A stretch of 64,000 bases of DNA from JBKEAR01 sp047972425 (GTDB lineage: Bacteria > Pseudomonadota > Alphaproteobacteria > JBKEAR01), in NCBI GenBank assembly GCA_047972425.1, contig JBKEAR010000004.1, forward strand, positions 1-64,000, in the 5' to 3' direction. Position 1 is the first letter of the stretch; the number at the start of each line of letters is the position of its first letter. Below, piece by piece: positions 33,945-42,876 of this stretch. The notes under the pieces are model-generated. The model had not been told where the DNA came from and did not search any database. It saw nothing but the letters and a program-made list of their open reading frames with translations. Both the position numbers and the translations under genes were made by a program.

Positions 33945-36239
33945 CTAAGCGGTAATTTGCTTGGTTTTACGTTTAGAAATTTGCGGGCGTTTGGGTGTGA
34001 TATCCATGGTAACATCATCGGCTTTTTCATTCACCTGAACATTCACGCAACCACCCTTTTTAAGCTCGCCAAATAAAATTTCCGAAGCGAGTGGTTTTTT
34101 AATTTTTTCTTGAATGAGCCGTGCCATTGGGCGCGCACCATAATTATCATCAAAACCGTTTTTCGCAAACCACCAGCGAGCATCGGCCGATAATTTAATG
34201 CGAATATCTTTTTCCTCTAGCTGTAATTCTAACTCCGCAATGAATTTATCGATAATTTTTAAAATAGAATCTTCACCTAAACGATCAAAAGTTATAATCG
34301 CATCAATCCGATTACGGAACTCGGGCGTAAAGGCTTTTTTAACGGCTTCATCACCCGCACCCGCACGGTTGCGCTTGCCAAAACCAAAACCTTGCTCGGC
34401 GGTATCAATGGCACCGGCATTGGATGTCATGATAACAATGGCATTTCTAAAATCGATTGTGCGGCCTGTACCATCGGTTAATTTGCCGTAATCCATAATA
34501 GAAAGTAAAATATTATAAACATCGGGGTGCGCTTTTTCAATCTCGTCCATCAACAACACACAATGGGGATTTTTGCGTACGGCTTCGGTAAGTTGCCCTG
34601 CATCATCATGTCCCACATAACCCGGTGGTGAGCCAATAAGGCGCGCAACCGAATGGGGTTCTTGATATTCACTCATATCAAAGCGAATAAGCTTCATACC
34701 CAAACATAGGGATAATTGCTTGGCAATCTCAGTTTTACCTACCCCTGTAGGGCCAGTAAATAAATAATTACCAACGGTTTTATCTTTATCTCTTAGCCCT
34801 GCACGGGAAATACGAATGGCCGAGGCCACAGCTTCTATCGCGGTATCTTGCCCGTAAACCATTTGTCGTAAATTTTCATCGAGCGATTGTAATAGCTTTG
34901 CATCATCTTTAGAGAGCGCGCGGCTCGGAACCTCGGATATTTGCGCAACAATATCTTCAATCTCTTTGCGGTTAATCGCACTGCGTTTATTGATTTTGCC
35001 TGCACGTCTTCTCGCACCGGCTTCATCTAAAACATCAATGGCTTTATCGGGCAAAAAACGCTCGTGAATATATCGGTTGGAAAGTTCAACGGCCGATGTT
35101 ATTGCTTCATCGGCATAACGTACATTATGCCAATCTTCATAATATTCTTTTAAACCACGTAAAATTTCTACGGCCTCATCTTGTGTGGGTTCATTCACTG
35201 CAATATGCTGAAAACGCCGCACAAGGGCTTGATCTTTCTCGAAATTTGTCCGAAATTCCTTCCAAGTGGTTGCACCTATCACTTGTATATCGCCTTTGCT
35301 TAATAGAGGCTTAAGCATATTGGCGGCATCCATTGCACCTTGGCCTGTTGCACCCGCCCCGATTAAAGTATGAATTTCATCGATAAATAAAATGATATTA
35401 TTGGATTTTTCTAGCTCTTTGAGTAATTTTTTAATGCGCTCTTCAAAATCACCCCGAAATTTTGTACCCGCAAGTAGGCTGGGTAAATCGAGCGACCATA
35501 TGGTGGCATCGGCAATGACATCGGGCACATTGTTATTCTGGATAGCCAAAGCTAAGCCTTCCACAATAGCGGTTTTGCCCACACCGGGTTCACCCACCAG
35601 TAACGGATTACGGCGGGTACGGCGGCATAATATCTGCACACATCGTTGAATTTCGTAAGCACGGCCAATAAGCGGGTCAATTTTACCCTCTGCCGCTTTT
35701 TTATTGAGGTTAACGCACCAATTTTCTAAAGCCGTATCTTCGGTTACTAAATTTTCGGTCATTTCTTCGGTAATATTTAAATCTTCGCTATCATCGGTTT
35801 TGTTATCTGTAGAAATTCCATGGGATAAATAACGCAAAATATGCAAACGTTCTATCCCGAATTTATTGAGCAACCATACCGCCCAAGCTTCTTCTTCGGC
35901 ATACATGGCCGATAAAATATGCCCGCCGTGAATCTCATCTAAACCGGCCGATTGCCCATGGATAACCGCACGCTGAATAACACGCTGAACCGCCGAGCTT
36001 GGCTGCGGCGTACCATCCCAAAAGGCTTGGTTGCGGGCATCGAGCTCGATTTTAAGATAATTTTCAAGTTCCAGAACCATTGCGGATATATCACCATTAA
36101 CGGCTCTGATAGCTGCCACGGCATCTTTATCCTGACAAAGCGCCAAGAGTAAATGCTCTAAGGTTATCACATCATGCTGATAATCCTCGGCAATGCCCAC
36201 CATACGGCTTAAACTTGTTTGTAAGTTATCTGATAACAA
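33945..36239 (-). CDS. clpA: ClpA, ATPase subunit of ClpAP protease
   Basis: Hexameric AAA+ unfoldase feeding ClpP. 764 residues: N-domain (1-140), first ATPase with GEPGVGKTAIVEG and a Walker B FIDEIHTLIGAGA, second ATPase with FTGPTGVGKTEIAKQ and LLMDEIEKAHPDV, and the C-terminal small domain. The start is TTG at 36239 with AAGGA 9 bases upstream inside the end of clpS. It follows clpS after two bases, the standard alphaproteobacterial pair. ClpP is not in the window. Confidence 0.96.
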   Translation of the reverse strand: MLSDNLQTSLSRMVGIAEDYQHDVITLEHLLLALCQDKDAVAAIRAVNGDISAMVLELENYLKIELDARNQAFWDGTPQPSSAVQRVIQRAVIHGQSAGLDEIHGGHILSAMYAEEEAWAVWLLNKFGIERLHILRYLSHGISTDNKTDDSEDLNITEEMTENLVTEDTALENWCVNLNKKAAEGKIDPLIGRAYEIQRCVQILCRRTRRNPLLVGEPGVGKTAIVEGLALAIQNNNVPDVIADATIWSLDLPSLLAGTKFRGDFEERIKKLLKELEKSNNIILFIDEIHTLIGAGATGQGAMDAANMLKPLLSKGDIQVIGATTWKEFRTNFEKDQALVRRFQHIAVNEPTQDEAVEILRGLKEYYEDWHNVRYADEAITSAVELSNRYIHERFLPDKAIDVLDEAGARRRAGKINKRSAINRKEIEDIVAQISEVPSRALSKDDAKLLQSLDENLRQMVYGQDTAIEAVASAIRISRAGLRDKDKTVGNYLFTGPTGVGKTEIAKQLSLCLGMKLIRFDMSEYQEPHSVARLIGSPPGYVGHDDAGQLTEAVRKNPHCVLLMDEIEKAHPDVYNILLSIMDYGKLTDGTGRTIDFRNAIVIMTSNAGAIDTAEQGFGFGKRNRAGAGDEAVKKAFTPEFRNRIDAIITFDRLGEDSILKIIDKFIAELELQLEEKDIRIKLSADARWWFAKNGFDDNYGARPMARLIQEKIKKPLASEILFGELKKGGCVNVQVNEKADDVTMDITPKRPQISKRKTKQITA

Positions 36240-36241
36240 TC

Positions 36242-36562
36242 TTATTTTCCTTCCAAAGGTTCTATAACAACTTGCAGAGGATATTCATTTTGAGCCGCTA
36301 AACCCATAACTTTATCGGATTTTGCCTCGGCAATTTCCCAAGTATATGTTCCTGCAATTGCCCTACCCTGATGATGCACCGCCAACATAATATTTATGGC
36401 GCTATCTTGCGTATGATGAAAGATAATCATCAATACATCCACAACAAAGTCCATGGGCGTAAAGTCATCATTAAAAAAAATAACATTCCACTTACGCGGT
36501 TTCTTTTGTTGTTGCTCATTTTCTATCACTATTTCAGGGCTATTTTGTGTCTTTTGGCTCAT
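36242..36562 (-). CDS. clpS: ClpS adaptor (N-end rule)
   Basis: Binds N-degron substrates and hands them to ClpA. 106 residues: disordered N-terminal tail then the core with FFNDDFTPMDFVVDVL, IMLAVHHQGRAIAGTYTWEIAE and the C-terminal PLQVVIEP. I set the ATG at 36562 (MSQKTQN); a longer frame to 36613 is not supported. The HxQGRA pocket region fits recognition of primary destabilising residues. It is the first gene of clpS-clpA, divergent from the carboxypeptidase gene. Confidence 0.95.
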   Translation of the reverse strand: MSQKTQNSPEIVIENEQQQKKPRKWNVIFFNDDFTPMDFVVDVLMIIFHHTQDSAINIMLAVHHQGRAIAGTYTWEIAEAKSDKVMGLAAQNEYPLQVVIEPLEGK

Positions 36563-36735
36563 ATAACAAATTTTCCTCACAATATAGATAAGTTGATTAT
36601 AACGAATTCGCAAAGTTTCAGCGAGTTTTTTATATTTTTTTACCTTTTGTTATCCATTTAATGCCATTATTTTTATATACTATGAATCACACTCTCTTTT
36701 GATATAGCTAAAGAGAATAAGATATATTGAGAAAA

Positions 36736-38154
36736 ATGATGCATAAGAAAATCATTAACTTCGTTTCTGCCTTTGTTATTTCTGCCTCTATTCAGGTTGC
36801 ATTTGCGGCTGAGCGCCCCGATGCAACAATTGTGATGGACGCATATTCGGGTAAAGTTTTACAAGCGACTGATGCCGATAGCTATCGCTACCCGGCATCG
36901 TTAACAAAAATGATGACCCTTTATTTACTTTTTGATGAACTTGAGGCTGGCCGCTTAACAATGAATTCTAAGCTTAAGGTTTCATCGCGTGGTGCAAATG
37001 CCGAGCCTTCTCGCTTAGGTCTTCGGCCCGGGCAAACAATAACTGTAAAAGATGCAATGTATGCACTTATTACAAAATCGGCCAATGACGTAGCCATTAC
37101 AGTTGCGGAGAATATTTCGGGCTCTGAAAGTAAATTTGCAAGCCGTATGACCCAAAAAGCACGAGAATTGGGCATGAGCCGAACAACATTTAAAAATGCA
37201 TCGGGTTTACCTGATGCCGCGCAAAAAACAACCGCACGCGATATGGCTACTTTGGGGCGTATGTTACTTATTCATCATGGCGAATATTATCATTATTTTG
37301 GTGCAAAATCTTACAGTATTAAAGGTGTATCTTACCAGAACCATAATAAATTATTAGGTAAATATGCCGGAGTTGATGGTATTAAAACCGGATATATTAA
37401 GGCATCGGGCTTTAATTTAGTGGCATCGGCACAGCGTAATGATATGCGCCTTATCGGTGTGGTTATTGGTGGCGAAACATCGGCATCGCGCAATGCAATG
37501 ATGACCAAATTATTAGATAACGGCTTTTTTGCCTTAACCGCAAAACGCAAAACATGGGTTAGCCCAAAATTTCGGCCAAACTCTATTCAGGTAGCATCTG
37601 GCTCTGCACCTATAACCGAAGTAAAAACTACTGAAATTGCAGCAGTAGAACCAAATGATGATGCAATTACGGCTTTATTGGCAAAGAATAATAACAATGC
37701 CATAGCAAGCGATAGCAAAGCACTGAATATTGCTTTGCCGCCGGCTCGGCCAACCACGATTGTAAAATTAGCCGCTGTTGGCGAAACAACTAAAAAACCG
37801 TTAACCTTGGCTTCTACGCAAAATAATACACTTGTTGCAGATGGTATTGATACATCGGCAGCCACGGCTTATATGGGGCAATATTCTGTTGTATTGAATA
37901 CCGAAAATTCTCCACTTATAGCTGAGAAAAAAGCCAACCAAGTTTATAATAATATTAAAGCCATTATCCCAACGGGTAATGTGAAAGTTTATCCGTTTAC
38001 AAATGAGACCGAGCAACTCATTTATAAACCGATGATCCAAGGCTTAGGTAGTGCCGATGCCTTAACCGCCTGCCAGCTTATTAAAAATATGGGTGAAGCT
38101 TGCACGATTATATCATCACATAAAAGTTTGGCGTCCTCAGACCAATCTTCTTAA
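36736..38154 (+). CDS. dacC: D-alanyl-D-alanine carboxypeptidase with C-terminal SPOR domain
   Basis: Periplasmic penicillin-binding protein that trims the terminal D-Ala of peptidoglycan stems. 472 residues from the ATG at 36736 (an in-frame TTG three codons earlier is less likely). Signal peptide ends ASIQVAFA-AERPD. The S11 catalytic motifs are SLTK (Ser-x-x-Lys), SAN and KTG (in GIKTGYIKASG). The C-terminal part (about 385-460) is a SPOR domain, YSVVLNTENSPL through LTACQLIKNMG, which binds denuded septal glycan and points to a division-site role. The usual PBP5 C-terminal beta domain is replaced by a linker rich in A, T and P. Symbol is by family; dacA-type naming is equally valid. Confidence 0.92.
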   Translation: MMHKKIINFVSAFVISASIQVAFAAERPDATIVMDAYSGKVLQATDADSYRYPASLTKMMTLYLLFDELEAGRLTMNSKLKVSSRGANAEPSRLGLRPGQTITVKDAMYALITKSANDVAITVAENISGSESKFASRMTQKARELGMSRTTFKNASGLPDAAQKTTARDMATLGRMLLIHHGEYYHYFGAKSYSIKGVSYQNHNKLLGKYAGVDGIKTGYIKASGFNLVASAQRNDMRLIGVVIGGETSASRNAMMTKLLDNGFFALTAKRKTWVSPKFRPNSIQVASGSAPITEVKTTEIAAVEPNDDAITALLAKNNNNAIASDSKALNIALPPARPTTIVKLAAVGETTKKPLTLASTQNNTLVADGIDTSAATAYMGQYSVVLNTENSPLIAEKKANQVYNNIKAIIPTGNVKVYPFTNETEQLIYKPMIQGLGSADALTACQLIKNMGEACTIISSHKSLASSDQSS

Positions 38155-38166
38155 ACAACCAAATAA

Positions 38167-38197
38167 ATAAGCAGCCTATAATGGGCTGCTTATTTTT
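38167..38197 (+). terminator. Intrinsic terminator after the carboxypeptidase gene
   Basis: Stem ATAAGCAGCC / GGCTGCTTAT around a short TATAATG loop, followed by T residues. It lies between convergent genes and may also act weakly on the TRAP operon reading the other way. Confidence 0.85.
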
Positions 38198-38235
38198 CCT
38201 CTTCCTCTTTATAAATAATATAAAATTATTTATCT

Positions 38236-39543
38236 TTATTTGGCATATGTCGATATATAGCCGAATTTTTCGGGCAACCACAAAGTAATTTCTGGCACCA
38301 ATGTTAAGACCAATAACGACACTAGCAAAATTGCAATAAAGGGTAAAACCTCTTTAATAATATCCTTAAGCGGAATACCCGTTGCCCCATTAATAACAAA
38401 TAACACCACACCATAAGGCGGTGTAATGAGCCCAAGCATAATGTTAATAACAATCACCACACCAAAATGTGTTAAATCAATACCCAGTAATTTTAACGAA
38501 GGAATGAAAATAGGTACAAAAACCAATAACAAAGTTGTGGCATCGAAAACACAACCTAAAAGTAAAAATAGCACATTAATCATTAACAAAAAGATGGTCG
38601 GCGATAAATGAAGGCTATCAACAAATGCAGCTAAACCCGGGGCAACATATTCGTTAGCCACAACATAGTTAAAGATTAAAGAGGCAACAATAATTAACCC
38701 GACCGATGCCGTTGCTTTAGCTGAATCCACCAATGTTTCATAAAAACGTTTAAGGGATAATGAGCGGTAAAAAATAGCTGCAAGCAATAAGGCATAAAGT
38801 GCTGCAATGGCCGAAGCCTCGGTTGGTGTGGTTGCCCCGCCATAAATACCCCATAATAAAATAAATGGTAACAATAATACCGGAAAAGCCTGTGCCGTAA
38901 TTTTAGGAAGCTCGGTTAGTTTTACAGCCTTTTCTCTTTTAAAATCGCGTTTATGGGCAATGAATGCATTCATCAGCATAAGCATAATTGCCATAAAAAT
39001 ACCGGGTAAAATACCGCCTAAAAATAAAAAACCAACGGAGCTTCCGGAAACTAAGGCATACAATACCATAGGGATTGAAGGCGGAATAATCGGCCCGATA
39101 GTCGATGATGCCGCTGTTATCGCTGCAGCAAAACCTGCCGGATAACGGTTATCTTTGCGCATTAAATCGATAATCACTTTGCCAAAACCGGCTGCATCGG
39201 CAATGGCAGAGCCAGACATACCAGCAAATACAAGGCTAACCAGCACATTCACATGGGCTAACCCACCCCGTAATGAGCCAACGAGAGCCAAACAAAAATT
39301 CAATAACCGATGGCTAACCGCAGGGACATTCATAAAATTTGCCGCTAAAATAAAAAGTGGTACGGCAAGTAAAACAAAGCTCTCAAATAGGCCACTCATG
39401 GCTTGTTCGGCAACCAAACCTAAATCTTGTTGTTTCATTGCTAAATAAAGGATAGAAGATGCAATCATTGCCAAAGCAATGGGTGCACGCATTACCGCCA
39501 ATACAGCAAAAACAAGTAACATCATATAAAAAGCAAAACTCAC
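38236..39543 (-). CDS. dctM: TRAP transporter large permease (DctM)
   Basis: Large membrane subunit of a tripartite ATP-independent periplasmic transporter, coupling uptake to the Na+ gradient. 435 residues and 12-13 TM segments; signatures ASSTIGPIIPPSIPMVLYA and the DctM-typical AVPLFILAANFM and TPPYGVVLFVINGATG. The start is GTG at 39543, overlapping the dctQ stop (GTGA), with AGGAG 7 bases upstream. Gene order dctP-dctQ-dctM on the minus strand is the classical TRAP operon. Confidence 0.94.
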   Translation of the reverse strand: MSFAFYMMLLVFAVLAVMRAPIALAMIASSILYLAMKQQDLGLVAEQAMSGLFESFVLLAVPLFILAANFMNVPAVSHRLLNFCLALVGSLRGGLAHVNVLVSLVFAGMSGSAIADAAGFGKVIIDLMRKDNRYPAGFAAAITAASSTIGPIIPPSIPMVLYALVSGSSVGFLFLGGILPGIFMAIMLMLMNAFIAHKRDFKREKAVKLTELPKITAQAFPVLLLPFILLWGIYGGATTPTEASAIAALYALLLAAIFYRSLSLKRFYETLVDSAKATASVGLIIVASLIFNYVVANEYVAPGLAAFVDSLHLSPTIFLLMINVLFLLLGCVFDATTLLLVFVPIFIPSLKLLGIDLTHFGVVIVINIMLGLITPPYGVVLFVINGATGIPLKDIIKEVLPFIAILLVSLLVLTLVPEITLWLPEKFGYISTYAK

Positions 39544-40022
39544 TTGTTTTCTCCTTGTTTTTCACTTTTAAGGCTTTGGTAAACCACAAAACAACTCCGT
39601 AAGGCGGTAACAACGATAAATATTCCAAATACCGAATATAAGATATCTTTACGTATATGGAGGGCATCACTTTTTTCTAATGACATAAACATGATGTAGT
39701 CAATGATGTAAGGTGCCGAATATAAGAATATTGCGGCAATGATAAAATATGAAATTAAGGTAAATATGCGTTGTGTTTTTGCCGATATGGAATCATAAAG
39801 AACCGAAAATGTTACTTGTTCATCGAAGCGCAAAATAAAGCTTGAGCCCCAAAAGACAATCCAGACATAAGCAATGATACAAGCCTCAATAGTCCAAGAT
39901 AATGGCCGCGAGACAATATAGCGCATAAAAACTTGTAGTAAAAATGTACCGAATAATAAAAATAATAATAGAGCCACAAAAGCATCGGAAAATTGAGTAA
40001 ATTTATCTATAATCTTTTTCAT
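39540..40022 (-). CDS. dctQ: TRAP transporter small permease (DctQ)
   Basis: Small four-TM membrane subunit of the TRAP system; it stabilises the large permease. 160 residues. Typical features: LFGTFLLQVFMRYIVSRPLSW and the conserved WTIEACIIAYVWIVFWGSSF region. I chose the ATG at 40022 with GGGAG 7 bases upstream; a frame to 40040 is not needed. It is separated from dctP by 28 bases and overlaps dctM by four. Confidence 0.9.
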   Translation of the reverse strand: MKKIIDKFTQFSDAFVALLLFLLFGTFLLQVFMRYIVSRPLSWTIEACIIAYVWIVFWGSSFILRFDEQVTFSVLYDSISAKTQRIFTLISYFIIAAIFLYSAPYIIDYIMFMSLEKSDALHIRKDILYSVFGIFIVVTALRSCFVVYQSLKSEKQGENK

Positions 40023-40050
40023 TTGTGGCTCCCTTATCAAATTATTTTAT

Positions 40051-41046
40051 TTATTCTACAGCATTGATTCTATCAACAATACCTTCTTGCCAGTCTTTAG
40101 AAAAGTCCGATTCTAAATAAGCTTTTTGTACGGCTTCTCTAAAAGCAGCTTGATCAGGCTCGTAAACATCTAAACCTTGTTCTTTAAAGAAGGCAATAAG
40201 CTCTTGCTCTTCTTTAATGCGGTTTTCGTTGTTATAATCACGAGCTGCAAGGGCAGCTTTATCGATGGCTGCTTTTTCTTCATCGCTGAGTTTGCCCCAA
40301 TTTTTACCGGAATATGTAAAGAAAACACCATCAACTAAGTGGCTAGTTAAAACGATTTGTTTGGTCACTTCGTAAAATTTGGCGGCTTTATCGGTTGGTA
40401 ATGGGTTATCTTGACCATCAATTGCACCGGTTTGTAAACCGGTATAAACCTCACCAAAAGCCATTGGGGTTGGGCTTGCACCTAAGGCGCGCCCCAAAAA
40501 TTGCCATGCATCAGAGCCGGGCATTCTGAGTTTTACACCATTTAAATCGGCAGGTGTCATAATTTTATCATCAATGCGTAAGTTTAATTGGCGTGTACCC
40601 AAATAAGCCGAATTAATAATATGCACTTTCATTTTATCTTCGGTTAATTGGAATAATTCTTGGCCAATTTCGCCTTCAAAAACTTTTTTCTGATGTTCGG
40701 GGTCACGGATAAGATAACCGGCCGTAAATACGCTCCAATCGGGGAGCTGCTTATTAAATTGCTGGGCTGCAATTAAAGCCATATCTAAATTACCCCGTTG
40801 TAACGCAGTAAGCTCAGCCTCTTGTTTAAAAAGCGTGCTGTTTAAATGGACTTCTACATCAAAATGCCCGGGCATTGTTTCTTCTAAATCCGCTTTAAAC
40901 ACATCCCACATTTTGGCATGCCAATCTTCGGGCACTGCCGGACTGGAAATCCGAATTTTTGTTGCAGCTGCTGCCGAAAATGATAATGCCGTTGCACATA
41001 AAGTAACCGCCATTGTTTTTGTAAAGCTGGTCAGAAATTTGTTCAT
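40051..41046 (-). CDS. dctP: TRAP transporter substrate-binding protein (DctP)
   Basis: Periplasmic receptor of the TRAP system, family DctP. 331 residues with a signal peptide (MNKFLTSFTKTMAVTLCATA, cleaved near SAAAA-TK). Family motifs: the conserved Arg in LRMPGSDAWQFLGRALGASP, with the Arg expected to hold a substrate carboxylate, and FGEVYTGLQTGAIDGQDNPL. The ligand is probably an organic or sugar acid but cannot be named. Promoter and operator candidates lie upstream at 41127-41155. Confidence 0.93.
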   Translation of the reverse strand: MNKFLTSFTKTMAVTLCATALSFSAAAATKIRISSPAVPEDWHAKMWDVFKADLEETMPGHFDVEVHLNSTLFKQEAELTALQRGNLDMALIAAQQFNKQLPDWSVFTAGYLIRDPEHQKKVFEGEIGQELFQLTEDKMKVHIINSAYLGTRQLNLRIDDKIMTPADLNGVKLRMPGSDAWQFLGRALGASPTPMAFGEVYTGLQTGAIDGQDNPLPTDKAAKFYEVTKQIVLTSHLVDGVFFTYSGKNWGKLSDEEKAAIDKAALAARDYNNENRIKEEQELIAFFKEQGLDVYEPDQAAFREAVQKAYLESDFSKDWQEGIVDRINAVE

Positions 41047-41126
41047 ATCTTGAATACTCCCTATTTAAATTTTTAAATTTAACACTTGCCAGATTGTTCT
41101 TAAAAGAATAACATCAGTACAGTAGC

Positions 41127-41155
41127 ACACTAACATGTTATACGCATCTTGTCAA
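41127..41155 (-). promoter_or_regulatory. Promoter of dctPQM with internal palindromic operator
   Basis: On the minus strand: TTGACA (41150-41155), a 17-base spacer, then TAGTGT (41127-41132). The perfect 10-bp palindrome TAACATGTTA (41131-41140) overlaps the -10 element and the spacer, a usual repressor position. The GntR-family regulator encoded at 42141 is a natural candidate to bind it. Confidence 0.5.
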
Positions 41156-41232
41156 TAAGCTCGAAAATAAATTAACACTATTTTAAGCCATATAGAAAGT
41201 ATAGCTTAAATAAATAAAAAATGGAGATTTTT

Positions 41233-42114
41233 ATGGGGTATCAACCAAAATTTCAACTCAGCGCAGCACTTACCATTCCATTTGATGCGAATCAGATAGT
41301 TGATAAAAACATGCTTATTTCGCATGCACACAGTCTTTTAAAACGGGGTTGCCAACGGGTAACTTTAGGCGGAACAACCGGAGAAGGAACATCTCTTTCG
41401 GCATCAGAAAAATTTGAAGCTTTAGACGCTTTAATTCAGTCTGGTATCAAGCCTGAACAAATTGGTGTGGGTGTTTTTGGCACCGATTTATTTGAGACAA
41501 TCTCTTTTATTAAAAAATGTCTTGCTATCGGTGTCGATCATTTACTGATAACACAGCCTTTTTATTTTAAAAATCCAACAGCGCAAGGTATTACCGATTG
41601 GTATAATTATATTTTCACAGCTATTGGCGATGAACTTAAAAATGTGATTTTATATAATATCCCTTCTTGCACGGCTATTGATTTGCCCCATGAGACAATT
41701 GAATTTTTACTCAATAAATATGGTAAAGCTATCATTGGCCTAAAAGAAAGCTCTGGCGATAAAGAAAAAACAATTGCGTATCAAAATGCCTTCCCCAACT
41801 TACCTCTTTATGTGGGTAGCGAAACTTATTTGGGCGAAATGGTTAAAAATGGCGCAATTGGCTCGATTAGTGGTTGTGCCAATTTTATCCCCGAGGCAAT
41901 TTATGATATTATCGGCAGCAAACAAGACCGCACTGATGTACAAGAGATTGTTACAAAAATTGTCAGCTACCCGGTAACACCGGCTATTAAAGTATTTGTT
42001 GCCGCGCAACATAGTAATCCGGATTGGCTGCGTGTACGGCCTCCGTTGCAAAGTTTAGATATTGATGCGCAAAAAGCTTTAAAAGATTTGTATAATCGTT
42101 TAAACTTTTCCTAA
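41233..42114 (+). CDS. DapA/NanA-family class I aldolase or lyase
   Basis: Dihydrodipicolinate synthase superfamily TIM barrel that forms a Schiff base with a keto acid. 293 residues. Catalytic Lys171 in IGLKESSGD, Tyr141 in YNIPSC, and the pyruvate-carboxyl loop GGTTGEG (usually GTTGES) are visible. I set the ATG at 41233: the ATG at 41221 belongs to the GGAG ribosome-binding site, which stands 6 bases before 41233. It sits divergent from a TRAP transporter and next to a GntR regulator, so a catabolic aldolase or lyase acting on the imported acid is more likely than lysine synthesis. The substrate is not determinable from sequence. Confidence 0.85.
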   Translation: MGYQPKFQLSAALTIPFDANQIVDKNMLISHAHSLLKRGCQRVTLGGTTGEGTSLSASEKFEALDALIQSGIKPEQIGVGVFGTDLFETISFIKKCLAIGVDHLLITQPFYFKNPTAQGITDWYNYIFTAIGDELKNVILYNIPSCTAIDLPHETIEFLLNKYGKAIIGLKESSGDKEKTIAYQNAFPNLPLYVGSETYLGEMVKNGAIGSISGCANFIPEAIYDIIGSKQDRTDVQEIVTKIVSYPVTPAIKVFVAAQHSNPDWLRVRPPLQSLDIDAQKALKDLYNRLNFS

Positions 42115-42140
42115 TACAAATCAATAGGGTTTAAATAATC

Positions 42141-42806
42141 TTGAGAGACAAACAGAAAACAAATTTACGTGTTCTTGCTCTACAACAATTTAAAGAAGAG
42201 CTAGAAAGCCAAAAGCTTTATCCGGGGCAATTTATATCGCAACGGGAGCTTGCCGAAAGCCTTGGCCTTAGCCTAGCTGCCATTCGCGAGGCTATCCCTA
42301 TGCTTGAGGCTTATGGCCTGATAACCACAATCCCACAGCGGGGTCTCCAGATATTTAAACCCGACATTAACTTTATTCATAATGCATTCCAGCTTCGGTT
42401 ATTTTTAGAGCAACAAGCCTTTGCCATTTTTATGGAAAACCCTAATTTGCATTATATTCAACAAGCAAAAGATAAATTACAAAGATTATTAGATACCGCC
42501 GAAAAACAAGCGCCGACCCAAGAGATTATCGAAGAAGCACAAGATATCGATTTTGGTTTTCATGCGGCATTAATTGAGCATTTAAACAACCCACTGATTG
42601 AAGAAATTTATCAGTTGAATATTTTAAAAATTCGTCTTTCTGCTTTACAAGAAACGGCCATTACAACCGAGATTTTTAAAAATGTTCTTCAGGAACATAT
42701 TAGTTTATTTGATTTAATATTAGAGCGTCAAACAGAAGAAGCCGCTAATTTGCTGAAAAAACATTTAACATCCGCCAAAAATCGGGCATTGGGCTTGGAT
42801 AGATAA
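42141..42806 (+). CDS. GntR-family transcriptional regulator, FadR subfamily (FCD domain)
   Basis: Ligand-responsive DNA-binding protein. 221 residues: N-terminal winged helix with FISQRELAESLGLSLAAIRE (about 32-51) and TTIPQRGLQIF, then an all-helical FCD domain with likely metal/ligand residues DFGFHAALIEH, LQEHISLFD and LKKHLTSAK. The start is a TTG at 42141; no ATG precedes the HTH and the next is inside it. It lies 26 bases after the aldolase gene in the same direction and probably controls both that gene and dctPQM. Confidence 0.88.
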   Translation: MRDKQKTNLRVLALQQFKEELESQKLYPGQFISQRELAESLGLSLAAIREAIPMLEAYGLITTIPQRGLQIFKPDINFIHNAFQLRLFLEQQAFAIFMENPNLHYIQQAKDKLQRLLDTAEKQAPTQEIIEEAQDIDFGFHAALIEHLNNPLIEEIYQLNILKIRLSALQETAITTEIFKNVLQEHISLFDLILERQTEEAANLLKKHLTSAKNRALGLDR

Positions 42807-42821
42807 TCTTAAATACCCACA

Positions 42822-42858
42822 TAAAAAGGCTGTACGGATTAATTTCCATACAGCCTTT
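42822..42858 (-). terminator. Terminator after pgm (minus strand)
   Basis: Stem AAAGGCTGTA / TACAGCCTTT (42825-42834 / 42849-42858), extended by G-C pairs across an internal mismatch, with a T-run on the minus strand. It lies between convergent gntR and pgm, and fits termination of pgm best. Confidence 0.8.
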
Positions 42859-42876
42859 AACTTATTCATCAGTAAG

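Noticed and set aside
41221..41232. ATG at 41221 as the aldolase start
   Set aside because: This ATG is part of the GGAG ribosome-binding site that precedes the ATG at 41233, so the downstream start is preferred.
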